DNA of 64,000 bases from Lolium rigidum (taxonomy: Eukaryota > Streptophyta > Magnoliopsida > Poales > Poaceae): the NCBI RefSeq assembly GCF_022539505.1, contig NC_061510.1:394302249-394366248 (forward strand). Direction: 5' to 3'. The position numbers and the translations under genes were made by a program. Every line of letters starts with the position of its first letter. The stretch's first letter is position 1. Positions 13,401-24,019 of this stretch are shown in pieces. The notes under the pieces were generated by a model, which was given only the letters and a program-made list of their open reading frames with translations, did no database searches and was not told where the DNA came from.

Positions 13401-15404
13401 ACCACGACAGGTGGGCCCGGGGGCATTATAGTCATTTCACAAAATGAATTAAAACGAAACTTTGAAATTACATAAGAAATGTTTAAAAGCTCTAAAAAAA
13501 TAATTAAAAATATGAAAATAGATCAGCATAAAATTCTCTATCATAATAAAATACAAAAGATAATTTTTGAAGACAATTAAGAATAAGTCTTCATTTGATG
13601 ATTTAAATAATCATTTCAATCACACATAAAATTTTCAATAATAAAAATAAGTCCATTAATGAATTAGGACTTCAAAAACACCTTGACAACATTTCAAGGT
13701 TGTATTTACACTAAATATAGTATCTCCAAATTATTCTTAGTAATAACTTCTTACATGAAATAATAACGACATCGGAAGGGGGGAAAACAAACCCTAAAAC
13801 TGGAACCATGCATAATTGCTTCTTTAACCATTGCCCTTATCGGACAATGATGATATTTTTCAGAGACAGAGGACAAGGGTCAGTCCACACCTTCCAACTG
13901 CAAAACTTTGCAGTGTTCAGGCAAGTTCATCACTTGCTCATGTCATTCGAGTATTTCTATCAAATTACTTGCAAAGTATTATGGTTATCACTATTGCATA
14001 AAAACCAAAACCACTACTTTCATAACTATGAATATGACTATGTGGTGGGCAATGGAACCATGGATTGTGTTGATATGGTGGAGGTTCCATTGCAAGGGTT
14101 AATATCCATCTAGGATTAAACAACAAATGTCGCCAGTGATTCTTGTGCCGTAATAACCGTGTTAGCCATAAGATCCGGAGTGGGACGGAGTAGTCAAAAG
14201 TGTTTCCACCTCTCGTTCATCAACGGATGCGCTTACCGTAGCAGTTCTGTCTTGCGGAGCAACTTGAGGGTGGGGAGCCCCTTCTAATTCCCCACGGTAT
14301 AGCAGAGCTTACCGTAGCGGTTGCGGCTTGCGGAACAACTTGAGGGTGGGGATCCCCTTCTAATTCCCCACGGTAATGTGGTCTATGATGGGTTGCAGCT
14401 ACCGGCGAAGGAGTTTGGTTAACGAGTCCCAAGCTCGTTGTCGTGGTCGGGGTCCATCCTTAATTGGTGTAAGAGGACCGACGAGGACCCAGGGTCGGGG
14501 TATGCAACAAAGGGTGGGTGTTCGAGGTAGCGGAGGAACATGATTGGCTAGACCTTATACCGGGCCTCACACCGAAGGAAGTGTGGACGGGAAAGCTGCC
14601 CGGTTGGCACCAAGGTTAAGATCTCTTATGGGTAAAGCAACACACCTCTGCAGAGTGTAAAGAACTGTGACCTGTCACTCCCTGTTCCGGGATAAGGAAC
14701 TGCGAACGCGGCCGGAAAGGAGCTCCATGAAGTTCTAGTAAACCGGTGAAGGCTGATGGACATAGCTCTTTGGAATAAAAGCAATCTCTTGAAGAAATGT
14801 TTACCAAAACTTGCATTGGTATTAGACTTTCTGGTCTAATATTGTAGATAGTGCATTAAACACCTCTTATCTATAATGAACTTGTTGAGTACGCTCGTAC
14901 TCATACCACTCTTAAATTCCATGCTTAGATTGTCTGAATCATCTGGAGGAGGACTACGACAACAATGAAGGAGCCGAGATCATCGGCTATGAAGAACCAG
15001 ACCTCTCTGGAGGTATTGAGGGCGTAGACTACCTCATCTTCTACGGAATCGGGGAGGCTTCCGGAGGAGATCAAGCCTAGAGACATCCAGTAGTAGTAGT
15101 AACCGAGCAGCCCGAACTCTTAGTATTTAGCTGCTCGAGGCAATAAATGTATAGTTTAATGAGACTCTTATGTTGTAAGCTAAGTTGGGTTCACCTCGAA
15201 CCCAGGAGTATCCCTCTTAGGACCCAAGAGGAGCTCCACGACAATATATGTTTGATGCTTGTAATAATAAGTGAATGAGTTATGGACCCTGCTATGTTCT
15301 GTTGTACTACTCTGAGGGATGTAATATTTGCGGAATGGTACTTCGTGAATGTTATATCAACGACTGGCATACTACAACATGCAGTGGTATGCTGGGTCAC
15401 CACA
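10397..15404 (+). repeat. 3' LTR, about 5.0 kb, complete
   Basis: Starts TGTAATGTCCCAGG right after the polypurine tract and ends ..GGTCACCACA, so it has the usual TG..CA ends and a length of 5008 bp. From 11151 it matches the 5' LTR in the window. A short CA microsatellite lies at 11142-11161 and the 22-bp palindrome recurs at 12289-12310. About 48 bp at 13853-13903 are present here and absent from the 5' LTR. No coding capacity is conserved between the two copies. Confidence 0.95.
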
Positions 15405-15419
15405 CCATTCTTCTTCTTC

Positions 15420-16175
15420 TCCAACACCGGCTAGCCACCATGAGCAACATCTTGTTGCCATCGGACACCGACGATGAGGGGAAGCTGCCAGGATGGCGGC
15501 ATTGGTGGGATAGGGCTGCCACGCCCAACAACCCTAACTCCCCGCCGACGGAGGGAGAGGAGGAGGGGGCACCGTTGGCCCCGACGGCCAGGACGAGGAG
15601 GAGGACTCCGACACAAGGTGGGCACGACTGGAGGCGCTGGAGGCGGCGGGCGACGCGGCGGCGGCAAGGAAGGAGGAAACGGCCTAGGCGCGGGCGGAGG
15701 CTCGTCGTCTATTCACCGACGACGAGAAAGACCGAGACGAGAGCATTATGTTGATTAGGATCTGGCAGATAAGCCGTGTTGCTAATAAATTCCCGCGTAA
15801 CCACTCGTTGGAGGTAAACTCAAGCTCGTTGGACGCGTCGACCGGCAGTACCTCTTCGGAGGAGGTGACGAGCAAGAGGCGCGTCCGTGAGGATGACGAG
15901 GCAGGCCTTCTAACAAGAAGGCCAAGAATTAGTTAGTTTAGAATTTATTTATTTTCGCGTTTGTTCTCCTAGTTTGTATCTTAAATTTGTTTGAACTTGT
16001 TCGATTCGACAAAGTATGACATGATCAATTGAACTTGTTTTCACGTTTGTTCCCCAATAATTAGTTAGTTTCTCCAAAATGCGTCGGACCGCTGGAGTTG
16101 CCTCCCGACGCAAACGGATAATTTGCGTCTAGCGGTCATTTTCCATCCGCGAGGCGACGCAAACAGACCAATGAT
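15420..16175 (+). pseudogene. Degenerate coding-like sequence, unrecognised
   Basis: An ATG at 15440 opens a frame (MSNILLPSDTDDEGKLPGWRH..). It then runs into an Ala/Glu-rich helix in another frame (RLEALEAAGDAAAARKEE) and a Ser/acidic basic-ended tail up to 15935. The coding trace crosses at least two frame changes and a stop near 15687. The GC-rich block is followed by AT-rich sequence and by a short direct-repeat pattern around CGACGCAAACGGA at 16080-16170. I do not recognise a family. It is probably a high-copy grass repeat that carries an old gene piece. Confidence 0.35.
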
Positions 16176-16558
16176 GGAGCCACGTTGTGGCTGTGTTAGT
16201 CGCTTGACTACACAGGTTTTTGCAAGTCCAAGAGCCCCGGCTATGTATACCCACTGCTAAACACTAAAAACTCAAGAAAGATCACGCGACCATGCCCACT
16301 TGTTATGTGCTATGAGTATTATTTATGTGAGCTAGCAAAACGAACGTAGGAGGCACTAGTAATTGCCCATGATTCAACAAGATGCGTATCCCTCTCTCTT
16401 CCATTTCAGCAGGCTTCCTGTAATTACGTGTAGACTGTAAATCTCCAATATACTAGCTTCTAAACTTCCAATTCGTCTGATTTAAAATCCCCAAATTAAT
16501 CTGCAAGCCTAATTGATCGTGACGCTGTGGGAATGAGCAGGTTGACGCTCTGGTTCTA

Positions 16559-16796
16559 CTAGCTCCGTTTCGATGAATACGGCACACACGTATTTCAACA
16601 TAAACTTTGACCAACAAATTGAGCAATAAAATTTTGATTATATTTGATGTAATTAGTATCGTTGTATTCGTATAGAAAAATACTTTTTTACGATGCAAAT
16701 TTTATACCAAAATATGATATATTTGAAATAATTCTTGGTTAAAGAAAAAACATGAAAAACGAGGATGCCTTATTAATTGTACCATTTTAGGGGCAG
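16559..16796. mobile_element. Stowaway-type MITE, degenerate
   Basis: Flanked by TA. The left end reads CTAGCTCCGTTTCGATGAATA and the right end, read in reverse, CTGCCCCTAAAATGG.. with AATAAGGC inside. These resemble the CTCCCTCCGTTCC-type ends of grass Stowaway elements. The inside is AT-rich without coding potential. The ends have drifted, so the exact limits are approximate. Confidence 0.5.
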
Positions 16797-16799
16797 TAC

Positions 16800-17467
16800 A
16801 AATCTAAGATTTCTCTTTCTTTTGTGATCTTGTTTTTTTTGTTCGCTTGTTCAGTTTGTGTACATAAGTGTGTTATGTCTTTACCGAAAAAATAAAAAAA
16901 ATGTGTGTTATAAAAAAATCTTCACATTCTCAAAGCTTGACAACACAACTTTTGAATCCTGGCTCCACCACTGAAACAGACGCGCGTGGACAATTTAGAC
17001 GTCTGAAATACATCGCCCTCTTGGAGATGCCTTTACATGGACCTAACCTAAAAGATGTAGACCTTTTACGCCCTGACAGCGGCACGAGCAAAGCGACAGC
17101 AAGTTCACTGCAACAACCATGTTGTACTATAACATCATGCAGGCGGCGGCAAGGCGAAGCTCGCCTATTTGTCTAGTACAATAGTGTTTATGTCAAACTG
17201 ACAGGAAATTGCCATAGTGGCATGGGTTATAGGAGGGCATGCTTTAAACATAAATTCAGTAATTTTTGGTTATCTCACAATGGATATGAACGTGTGTTCT
17301 TCTTCAAACGGTAGAGCTGCAAGGTAGTGTGCCCAATCATTCAAGAACTGGAGGGGGAGCTGGGCCTCCTTCAGATTACATTACCAGGACCGAGCCATCA
17401 TGAACGAAAGAACTACACTACAGAAGCCAAACCATCTCTCTACCAAAATTTCAGAATTAGATTTGGT
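16800..17467. other. Intergenic, nothing recognised
   Basis: AT-rich stretch with short T and A runs, then mixed sequence towards the U2 gene. No gene, RNA or clear repeat end seen. The part next to 17467 is the 3' flank of U2; I could not place a clear plant snRNA 3' box in it. Confidence 0.4.
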
Positions 17468-17664
17468 TGGGGTGCGCCAGGCACCGGGCTGGAGTGCAAC
17501 GCCCGAGCGACACTTGAGAGGCCCAGCAGCAAGCTACTGTTGTGGCCCCTCCCCCACAAAAAATAAATTTAATATCGTTGTGAGCCAATGGCCCACATAT
17601 CAGATATTAAACTGATAAGAACAGATACTACACTTGATCTTAGCCAAAAGGCCGAGAAAGGTAT
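17468..17664 (-). ncRNA. U2: U2 spliceosomal snRNA
   Basis: Read on the minus strand, the RNA starts AUACCUUUCUCGGCCUUUUG at 17664 and continues with the branch-point pairing segment GUGUAGUAUCUG. The stem II region (AUCAGUUUAAUAUCUGAUAU, GUGGGCCAUUGGCUCAC) and the Sm-type U-rich tract AAUUUAUUUUUUG follow. The 3' half ends ..CCUGGCGCACCCCA. The length is about 197 nt, as expected for plant U2. U2 pairs with intron branch points in the nucleus. One base appears extra in CUCACAACGAUAUU compared with the usual CACACGAUAUU, which may be variation or a sign of decay. Promoter elements at the right spacing lie upstream, so the copy is probably transcribed. Its promoter faces the PITH gene 330 bp away. 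Confidence 0.96.
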
Positions 17665-17693
17665 GAGTTGCTAGCGTGCCCACCCCCTCCTTC

Positions 17694-17743
17694 TTATACC
17701 CTCGCCGCGCCCCGCTTCCCCCTTCGCTCGGCGAGGTGGGACT
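17694..17743 (-). promoter_or_regulatory. U2 snRNA promoter: TATA box and upstream sequence element
   Basis: On the minus strand, GGTATAA (17694-17700) lies 30 bp upstream of the U2 5' end. AGTCCCACCTCG (17732-17743) lies about 68-79 bp upstream and matches the plant USE RTCCCACATCG with one mismatch. The gap of about 33 bp between USE and TATA is that of RNA polymerase II snRNA genes in plants, which fits U2. Confidence 0.9.
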
Positions 17744-17799
17744 AAACTGACCAGCCGCTCCTCGCACCGCAGGAGAGACCGGCAGAGCGTCGAATGAAA

Positions 17800-17840
17800 A
17801 CGGGCCTGGTTTTGGCAGGCCCAGTGGGCCTGGCCCATCA
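17800..17840. promoter_or_regulatory. Cluster of GGCCCA/TGGGCC motifs in the U2-PITH divergent promoter
   Basis: GGCCCA and TGGGCC cores recur several times (for example GGCCCAGTGGGCCTGGCCCA at 17819-17838). Such site II-type motifs are common in plant promoters of housekeeping genes. They sit between the U2 USE and the PITH start and could serve both. Confidence 0.45.
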
Positions 17841-17996
17841 CCGAGGGCGAGAGAACAGAGGCTTCCCGTTCCCGTATGGCCGTATCTACTGCTAGCAAGT
17901 CATCTCACGAGTCGAGAAGTCGAATCCGCAGCGCAGCGACCCTTCTCGACTCCGCTCCGGCCTTCCAGAATCCAGAAGCAGCTTCCGGGACCAGCT

Positions 17997-20483
17997 ATGG
18001 CGACCGCCCCCGCGCCGACCACCGCCGCGCCGGCCCCTCCGGCGGCGGCCGCGGCCGCCCCGTCCGCCTCGGTGCCGCGCGGCCAGGTGGATCTGGTCGA
18101 CTTCATCGACTGGACCGGCGTCGAGTGCCTCAACCAGGACCCCGCGCACCCCATCGCCAACGCCTTCAAGCAGGTACTGACGGACGTTCCCGCGATCTCC
18201 GTTCCGATCCGACGGATTTTAGATGCGCTCGCCTGATTTTTTTTGGTTCGGCGGTCTCTAGGGTTTCGTAGATTGTCTGTGGCACTGTGACACTTTCATC
18301 TGTATGCTGTTGCCGATTTCAGATGCGATTGTGTTCTGATGATTGCTGTTTTCAGGGCTACAGGGAGGACGACGGCCTGCACCTCGCCAGCGATTCCGAC
18401 GAGCAGCTGCTCATCTACATCCCCTTCATGCAGGTTATCAAGCTGCATTCCGTGCTCTTCAAAGGCCCCGAGGAAGAAGGTGAGATTCCTAACTTGCTAC
18501 TAGGTTGCTCGTAGATGGAACTGTGTGCTGTACTTGGTCCGTTAGGTCCGGGAAGGCTAGTAGTATATGTTAGAACCTCACTAGTATTTTTGACATTACT
18601 ATCACCACTAGTGCTTGGCGAGATCCAAGTGGTGACCCTATTGTTCCAAGCATTACTGCTACATGAGACAAGAGGTCATTCATGGTGCTAGTGTGTGTCT
18701 GAAACATTGCTTGCTCACATATTTGCAACAGCCTGCTTGTTCAAATTATAGATTGTTTAGTTGCATATATGTCATGTGTTAATATTTCGAAAGTTTCCTG
18801 TGCATATATATAACTCACTTGCTGGATATCTCTACTCGTCAAAGTTCAAACAAAGCTGTACTTGGACCTATGTCAGCATTAAGCACTCTCATGGGTTATC
18901 TGCATGCTTTGGCTTTGTTTAATTTCTGGAAAGCGCAATAGTTGTTCTCTTTCAATGCTTTACAACAGTGTTGCTTGATATTGGCAACAACTGCTCTGCA
19001 CACTAAACTACATGTTTCTCTGATACTGCTTTGTGTTCATGCTATTTTCCCCTCTACCTCCAACTGAGATATTTAGTTTCTGGTAGAATAGCCCCTTTAT
19101 TAAACCACTTTCAGTACTTCTCTTGGGTCTTGATGTTTTCTCAAATAGTAATAACATATTCTGTCAACACAGGTCCCAAATCTGTGAAACTCTTCTCCAA
19201 CAAAGAGCATATGGGTTTCAGGTACGCTACCTTTTAGTTTTAACTGAAACTCATTGATACCGACTTCTCAAAACCTATTGGCTTTTCCCTTAGGCCTGAC
19301 ATAAATTTGTTTACTTGATGGCAGCAATGTCAATGACTTTCCACCAAGTGACAGTGTTGACCTATCCTCCAGCCATTTACTAGAAGTATGTTCTTAACAA
19401 AATTCAGTCTTGTTTTTTCAGGCTCTTTCCTTGATTACCATGTAGCGTCATCAGTTGTTCCTGTTTTAGCTTATGCCTTGCCTCAAATTGATGAGCCCTT
19501 GCTATTCTTTTCTACAGAGCAAGCCTGTGACGCTAAAGTATGTGAAGTTCCAGAATGTTCGCAGGTATGTACCGCTACCTCTAGCACGCGTGGAACAGGG
19601 ATTTTGTTAGTGTTATCCTATCCTATTCTTATAACCTCTTTTTTTCCCATTCCAGCTTGACTATGTTTATTGAAGACAATCAAAGCGGAGCTGACATCAC
19701 ACAAATTCAGAAGATTGCGCTTTATGGAACAACGTAAGTTATATTAGCTCTTGGTTCCTAATTTGCAGCTGGCGCACATATTGTATTGCTCTTTTAGTTG
19801 GATTGCTCAGAATATGGGAGGTTTATGATTCAGTGAAGATAAAAATAGTTGGTCATCATTTCTGAAGTAGGAGTGACTATAGATCTAGAACATCATGGTG
19901 CGATACTAAATTCAGAATTACTGGAAGGGAGAGTCAAATTACATATTGAGCTAGTTTTTTCAGGTTGTTTAGTTTGTGAGCATTAGTGTTGGACAATAAT
20001 CATGTCAATTGGATTTGGAACCTGTAATCGATTTTTGTGCTGCAACTCCTTGCTATTGAACATACTATGCATATGTTGGTTCTGTTCTGTCAAGACAATA
20101 GATCCTAGTTATGCAATGAGCATCCGTAGTTTCCTAACATTGAAGCTGCACAACAATCTATTTATATTTTATTATACCTTTTAGTAACATAATAGGATGC
20201 ATTCTAGAAAAAAAAAATTGAATGGTGAAAGCAATTATCTTACCAGGTGTGAACTTAATGTGCAAGAATTGTGATATAATTTGTAAAAAAAAGTATGTTC
20301 TTATTTCCAGCATCTGAGTGTACATCAAAATTTCACCTCATAGATATTGCAGACTGAAATGTCCCCTCCTAGAGAACACTTCTGATGGAAATCCATCGTT
20401 ACCTGTGATTGATGTGCTAAATTGTGTTTTGCAGCGTGGACACAACAAACATGAAGGACCTGAAGAAGATAGAAGAGCATTAA
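17997..20483 (+). CDS. PITH-domain protein (194 aa, 7 exons)
   Basis: Exons by GT-AG and frame: 17997-18173, 18356-18479, 19173-19221, 19325-19385, 19518-19564, 19656-19733, 20435-20483; total 585 nt. The start is the ATG before an Ala/Pro-rich leader (MATAPAPTT..). The remaining protein is one PITH domain: [113 protein letters not shown], ending [14 protein letters not shown] domains bind the proteasome, as in human TXNL1. Short plant forms such as Arabidopsis At3g04780 lack the thioredoxin domain, as here. Probably cytosolic and housekeeping. It is divergent from U2 with a shared GC-rich promoter, and looks intact. Confidence 0.95.
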
Positions 20484-21172
20484 GCAGTCCCATCTAAGTT
20501 AGTGTGTTCCAGTGGGTGTAAACAGTTAACTGTTGGGAAAACTTGTGGTTGATCCTGGCAACTTTATGCCCCATTTTAAACGTGTGGTATTTAAGGGCTT
20601 CATGTCTCTCGGTCTATGCTAGAGCGATTGCCTGTTGGCCTCGTGCAGGCTGCAATTTCAAGTTGGGCTTGTGTCACAAATGAAACGATGTTCCCTCTTC
20701 AGAAAATTCATATTCATCTTCTTTTGCCGGGGAATTTGTTGTTTTCAATTTGCTTTGGTCTTGTCTTTGTTCATATTGCCTTAAGTGAAAATGTGCTGAG
20801 GCCATAACTGGATTGCCAATGTTTCTCTGTAAATCTCCAGCCATGCAGAACACATAATGTTACACGAGAATGAGAATCCATATATAATCGATCCAGTTTA
20901 GCTTACATGTGGCAGAATAGCGATGATGTATTGCTGCTTATCAATCATATTCATCTGATGATCATCTCCTGGGAGTTGGTCGTTTTCGATTATGTATCTT
21001 TTTTTCATGTTGCCTTGATGACGTGAAATGATAACTCGATTGGCAATATTTTCTGTTAATCAGAGAGCACGTCAGGTTACATCAGAATCTACGTATGATC
21101 AAATCTAGTTTAGCATACATGGCGCAGAAGGGGGATGACAATCATTTCTGCCTGGTTTGTACGATCGATCCA
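20484..21172. other. 3' UTR of PITH gene and short intergenic gap
   Basis: The first 300 or so bases are probably the PITH 3' UTR. The rest separates it from the convergently oriented LIFEGUARD gene. Two imperfect copies of a roughly 150-bp AT-rich segment appear at about 20800-20930 and 20960-21110 (shared words CATAATGTTACA/GTCAGGTTACATCAGAATC and GATCAAATC/AGTTTAGCATACAT). No other gene was seen. Confidence 0.5.
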
Positions 21173-22021
21173 TCAGTCGGCGCCTTCGAGTGCGATGAGG
21201 ATCGCCTTGAAGAGGTTGATGATGTCGAGGTAGAGCGTGATGGAGGCGGCGACATACTCGTCGTAGGTGTATCTCTTGATGAGGTTGTCGGTGTCGTAGA
21301 TGATGAAGGCCGAGAAGACGAGCGACGCGATGCAGCCGTACACCAGCGCCGCCGTCTTGCCCAAGGGGAACAGCACCATGAGGAGCGCGTAGATGAAGAG
21401 GATGAGGCAGGCGGCGAAGAGGAACGGCCCCAGGAACTCGAAGTCGTGCCCGCGCTTGGCCGCCCAGAAGGTGTAGGCGGTGAGCCCGGCGACGACGACG
21501 AGCGTCATGGCCGCCGCCTCGAAGATGATCGGCCCTCGCTTGGTGAGGCATCCCAGCCCCACGGAGGCGCTGATGCAGACGGTGAAGATGAACAGGAACA
21601 CCAGGTTGATCGGGTGCTTCTGCCGGAAGTACACCATCGGCAGCATCACTGCACATCATCATAAGCAACGGCATCGATCAATGGCGAGCTAGAACGCGGC
21701 CGGCATTGTTCGTGTCATGGTGAAGCTAAGCTAGCTATGTGCGTGCGTACCGAGGAGGGGGGAGATGAGGATGAGGATGAAGGCGACGAGCGCGGCGGGG
21801 GTCTGGGAGAGGAAGAAGTTCCTCACGGCCGGGGTGAGGTACATGGCGCCGGCGACGGCCACCGTGACGAGCATCTGCAGCGACACGATGACGTAGACCT
21901 TCCGGATGAAGGCCCACCGGAGCTCCGGCGTCTCGATCATGTAGCCGTCGTGCTCCGCCGGGTAGGCTGCCTCCACGTCGTGGTGGTGGTGGTGGTGGTG
22001 GTGCTTATCGTGCTTGCCCAT
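21173..22021 (-). CDS. LFG: LIFEGUARD / Bax-inhibitor-1-like membrane protein, copy 1 (248 aa, 2 exons)
   Basis: Exons on the minus strand are 22021-21751 and 21648-21173, with a 102-bp GT-AG intron; total 747 nt. The protein starts MGKHDKH with a run of eight His, then PELRWAFIRKVYVIVSLQ, the family entry motif. Hydrophobic segments follow throughout, about seven membrane spans. Hallmarks are [39 protein letters not shown] and the end [32 protein letters not shown]. This is the TMBIM/LFG branch of the Bax-inhibitor family: ER or Golgi proteins that dampen cell death and, in cereals, affect powdery mildew entry. The intact frame and splice sites indicate a live gene. It is a dispersed tandem paralog of the gene at 26152-29732, but has lost two introns or never had them. 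Confidence 0.95.
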
Positions 22022-22483
22022 GCCCGGCTACGTACCTCCGGCGCCTCGCTTCTCCAAGCTCGAGGATTGCTCGTGGCGTCCTCGCGAATGGTAGATAGGC
22101 TGCGCGAGCCATGGGCGACAATTCTTTTTAGAGGTCATGGCCGATTGTCGGCTATGCATGCCTTCCTCTATTCTTGGCTGGTTGCTCGAAACAACGATTT
22201 CCTCGTGTCTCCTTTCGAGTCTCCAGCATCTTCCTGATCGCCATCGACAGACAAAATGAAGTTTAGACGTGAATTTCACTAAATTTAGTATCGAGAAACA
22301 TGAATTTCACTGAATTGTTATTGGATGCGCCACATACGCTTAAAGTTTTAACATGAGCGCCAAAACGTTTAAAACCTTTTTTTGGCAAAGTAAGACGTTA
22401 CTTCATTAGCAACCATGGCGTACATACTAAATCTTTCCAAGGGGGAAGCAAAGACTACAAGAGGCCATTGGCAAGTAATGCCT
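22022..22483. other. Promoter side of LFG copy 1
   Basis: GC-rich for about 230 bp, then AT-rich. It contains an imperfect repeat GTGAATTTCACTAAATT / ATGAATTTCACTGAATT at about 22269-22317. No gene. No clear TATA box could be fixed. Confidence 0.4.
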
Positions 22484-23833
22484 CCGTTCCAAAATGTAAA
22501 GCATCTAAGAATTGGTCAAAAGTCAAACCTTACAAATTTTGACCAAATATTTAGAAAAAAATATTTACATCTACAATATCAAATTGACATATTAAGAAAA
22601 TATACTTTGGGTGAATCTATTGATAATGATTTAGTATTGTAAATATTTATATTCTTGTGTATAAACTTGGTGTTAAGGATACGTCATGGAAAGACGTATC
22701 GGAATCAAGAAGGAAGGCCAGAAGGCCTAAGTTACAACACATTCGGGGCACAGACGCCCGCGCAACGCAACCCCACTACCCAGAGGGTAGCACACACACG
22801 GAACCGGACTACTCGCGGCATCTCCACTTATCTACTAACGCAAGAGAGCCTCTAAAAATCCCACGATTATCCACATCTCCGCCTCAGTGGCGATCGCTGA
22901 GAGCACCGCGGCTTTGGAAGGAGCGGCCCTTTCGAACACAATGTCGTTGCGATGTCGCCAAAGACACCAGCAAACAAGGGCAACTCCTGTCCAGAGCTCG
23001 CGATCCCCTCCAGGTCCACTACGCTTCAGGTTGCCCAGACTTCCCGGGACAGCACACAGCCCATGAGCAGGTGATCTAGAGTCTCGGTGGTCACAGAAGG
23101 GGCATGCAGCCGGGTGTGGAAGTCCCCGCATGCTCAATCTGTCAGCAGTCCAGCATCTGTTCCTGCTAGCCAGCCGGAGGAAAACTTTGCAGTTAGGTGG
23201 GGCCCTCGAGCGCCAAATCTGGAGCGCCCCTGGCATATCCACCCTGGCTCCAAACAAAGCTCGGTAGCCTGAGCGCGCAGAGCAAGCAAAATATTTCTCC
23301 CAGCCCTATCTGAAGCTGTCATCCACGCCCTCGATTAGGGCAACATCCTCTAGCATATCACCGACGTGGAAGAGCTCCTGGATCGCTGATGCATCAAGAT
23401 CCGGCGGGACATCATCCAACCAAGCCCCAGCCAGTCCTTCACGCACTTTACGTGTTCGAAGCCAGCGCTTTGGCACCGCATTCAGTAAATTTGGTGCTAT
23501 ATCCATCAGACGGCCATCAGGTAACCATCGATCTGTCCAGAAGAAGGTGGACGCTCCATCCCCTAGTATCGAGAAGGTAGCACCTTCAAAGAGATGTCGC
23601 ACCACTCGTGGGACCTGGATATTGAACTCCTTCCACGGCTTTGAGTCGTCGACTCGTTGAAGCCACAACCACCTGGCCCTTAAGGCAATGTTCATATACC
23701 GGAGATTGGGGATCCCAAGCCCCCCCCCCCCCATTCTTTTGGGGCACAAACTTTGTATAAACTTGGTCAAACTTTAAAAATATTGACTTTTAACTAATCC
23801 TTAGACGCCTTATATTTTAGGACGGAGGGAGTT
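22484..23833. mobile_element. Stowaway-like MITE split by a LINE fragment
   Basis: The left end GCCTCCGTTCCAAAATGTAAAG at 22482 and the right end, read in reverse, CTCCCTCCGTCCTAAAATATAAGGCG at 23833 are a terminal inverted pair of the grass Stowaway type. The two MITE halves (22484-22657 and about 23768-23833) are separated by about 1.1 kb of LINE sequence. The insertion has a 14-bp direct repeat, TGTATAAACTTGGT, at 22658-22671 and 23754-23767. Confidence 0.7.
22672..23753 (-). mobile_element. LINE 3' fragment with zinc-binding RT-associated domain
   Basis: On the minus strand the first part (23770-23306) reads MGGGGLGIPNLRYMNIALRA and GDGASTFFWTDRWLPDG, typical of the region after the reverse transcriptase of plant LINEs. 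The second part (23257-22835, another frame) reads WRSRAPPNCKVFLRLASRNRCWTADRL.. with HPAACPFCDHRDSRSPAHGL, the zf-RVT zinc-binding domain, and then VCWCLWRHRNDIVFER. It is 5'-truncated and frameshifted. A run of 13 C at 23720-23732 lies in the coding part. A 14-bp target-site repeat flanks it, but no poly(A) tail was seen. Confidence 0.85.
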
Positions 23834-23925
23834 GATAAGAAAGAGATATGACAGTATCTAACACTGAATAGTGACTAGAAATCTAAGACAACTAGTTGCA
23901 CATTGTAATTTCTGAAAGAGAGATA

Positions 23926-24017
23926 CTCTCTTCATCCTAAAAAGGATGTCTTAGATTTGTTAAAATTTGAATGAATCTAGACATTATATCTGAGACATCC
24001 TTTATGGAAAGAGGGAT
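23926..24017. mobile_element. Short Stowaway-type MITE (about 92 bp), TA flanked
   Basis: The left end is CTCTCTTCATCCTAAAAAGGATGTCT and the right end, read in reverse, ATCCCTCTTTCCATAAAGGATGTCT: inverted repeats with a few mismatches. TA lies on both sides (23924-23925 and 24018-24019). The small middle is AT-rich. It lies between the two LFG genes. Confidence 0.75.
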
Positions 24018-24019
24018 TA

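Larger units (their letters stand above)
1..15404 (+). mobile_element. Ty3/gypsy chromovirus (Tekay-like), long-LTR, defective, 5' end outside window
   Basis: Two copies of a long repeat (1-4200 and 10397-15404) flank a gag-pol region in the same orientation. Order inside: primer binding site, an extra ORF, gag, protease, reverse transcriptase, RNase H, integrase with a chromodomain-like tail, polypurine tract. That domain order is Ty3/gypsy. The tail after the integrase (WEKEEDSRKTYP) and the very long LTRs fit the Tekay (Del) chromovirus lineage; the lineage call is inference. The element cannot be autonomous: the extra ORF, gag, protease and integrase zinc-finger regions each carry frameshifts or stops. 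By position in the 3' LTR, about 750 bp of the 5' LTR lie left of the window. The right target-site repeat would be the five bases CCATT after 15404; its left partner is not visible. Confidence 0.93.

Noticed and set aside
21105..21674. 189-codon frames on both strands over LFG exon 2
   Set aside because: Shadow frames of the real exon, caused by GC-rich third positions.
21970..22000. His-codon run taken as a plain GTG microsatellite
   Set aside because: It is in frame inside LFG exon 1 and encodes eight His, so it is annotated as part of the gene.
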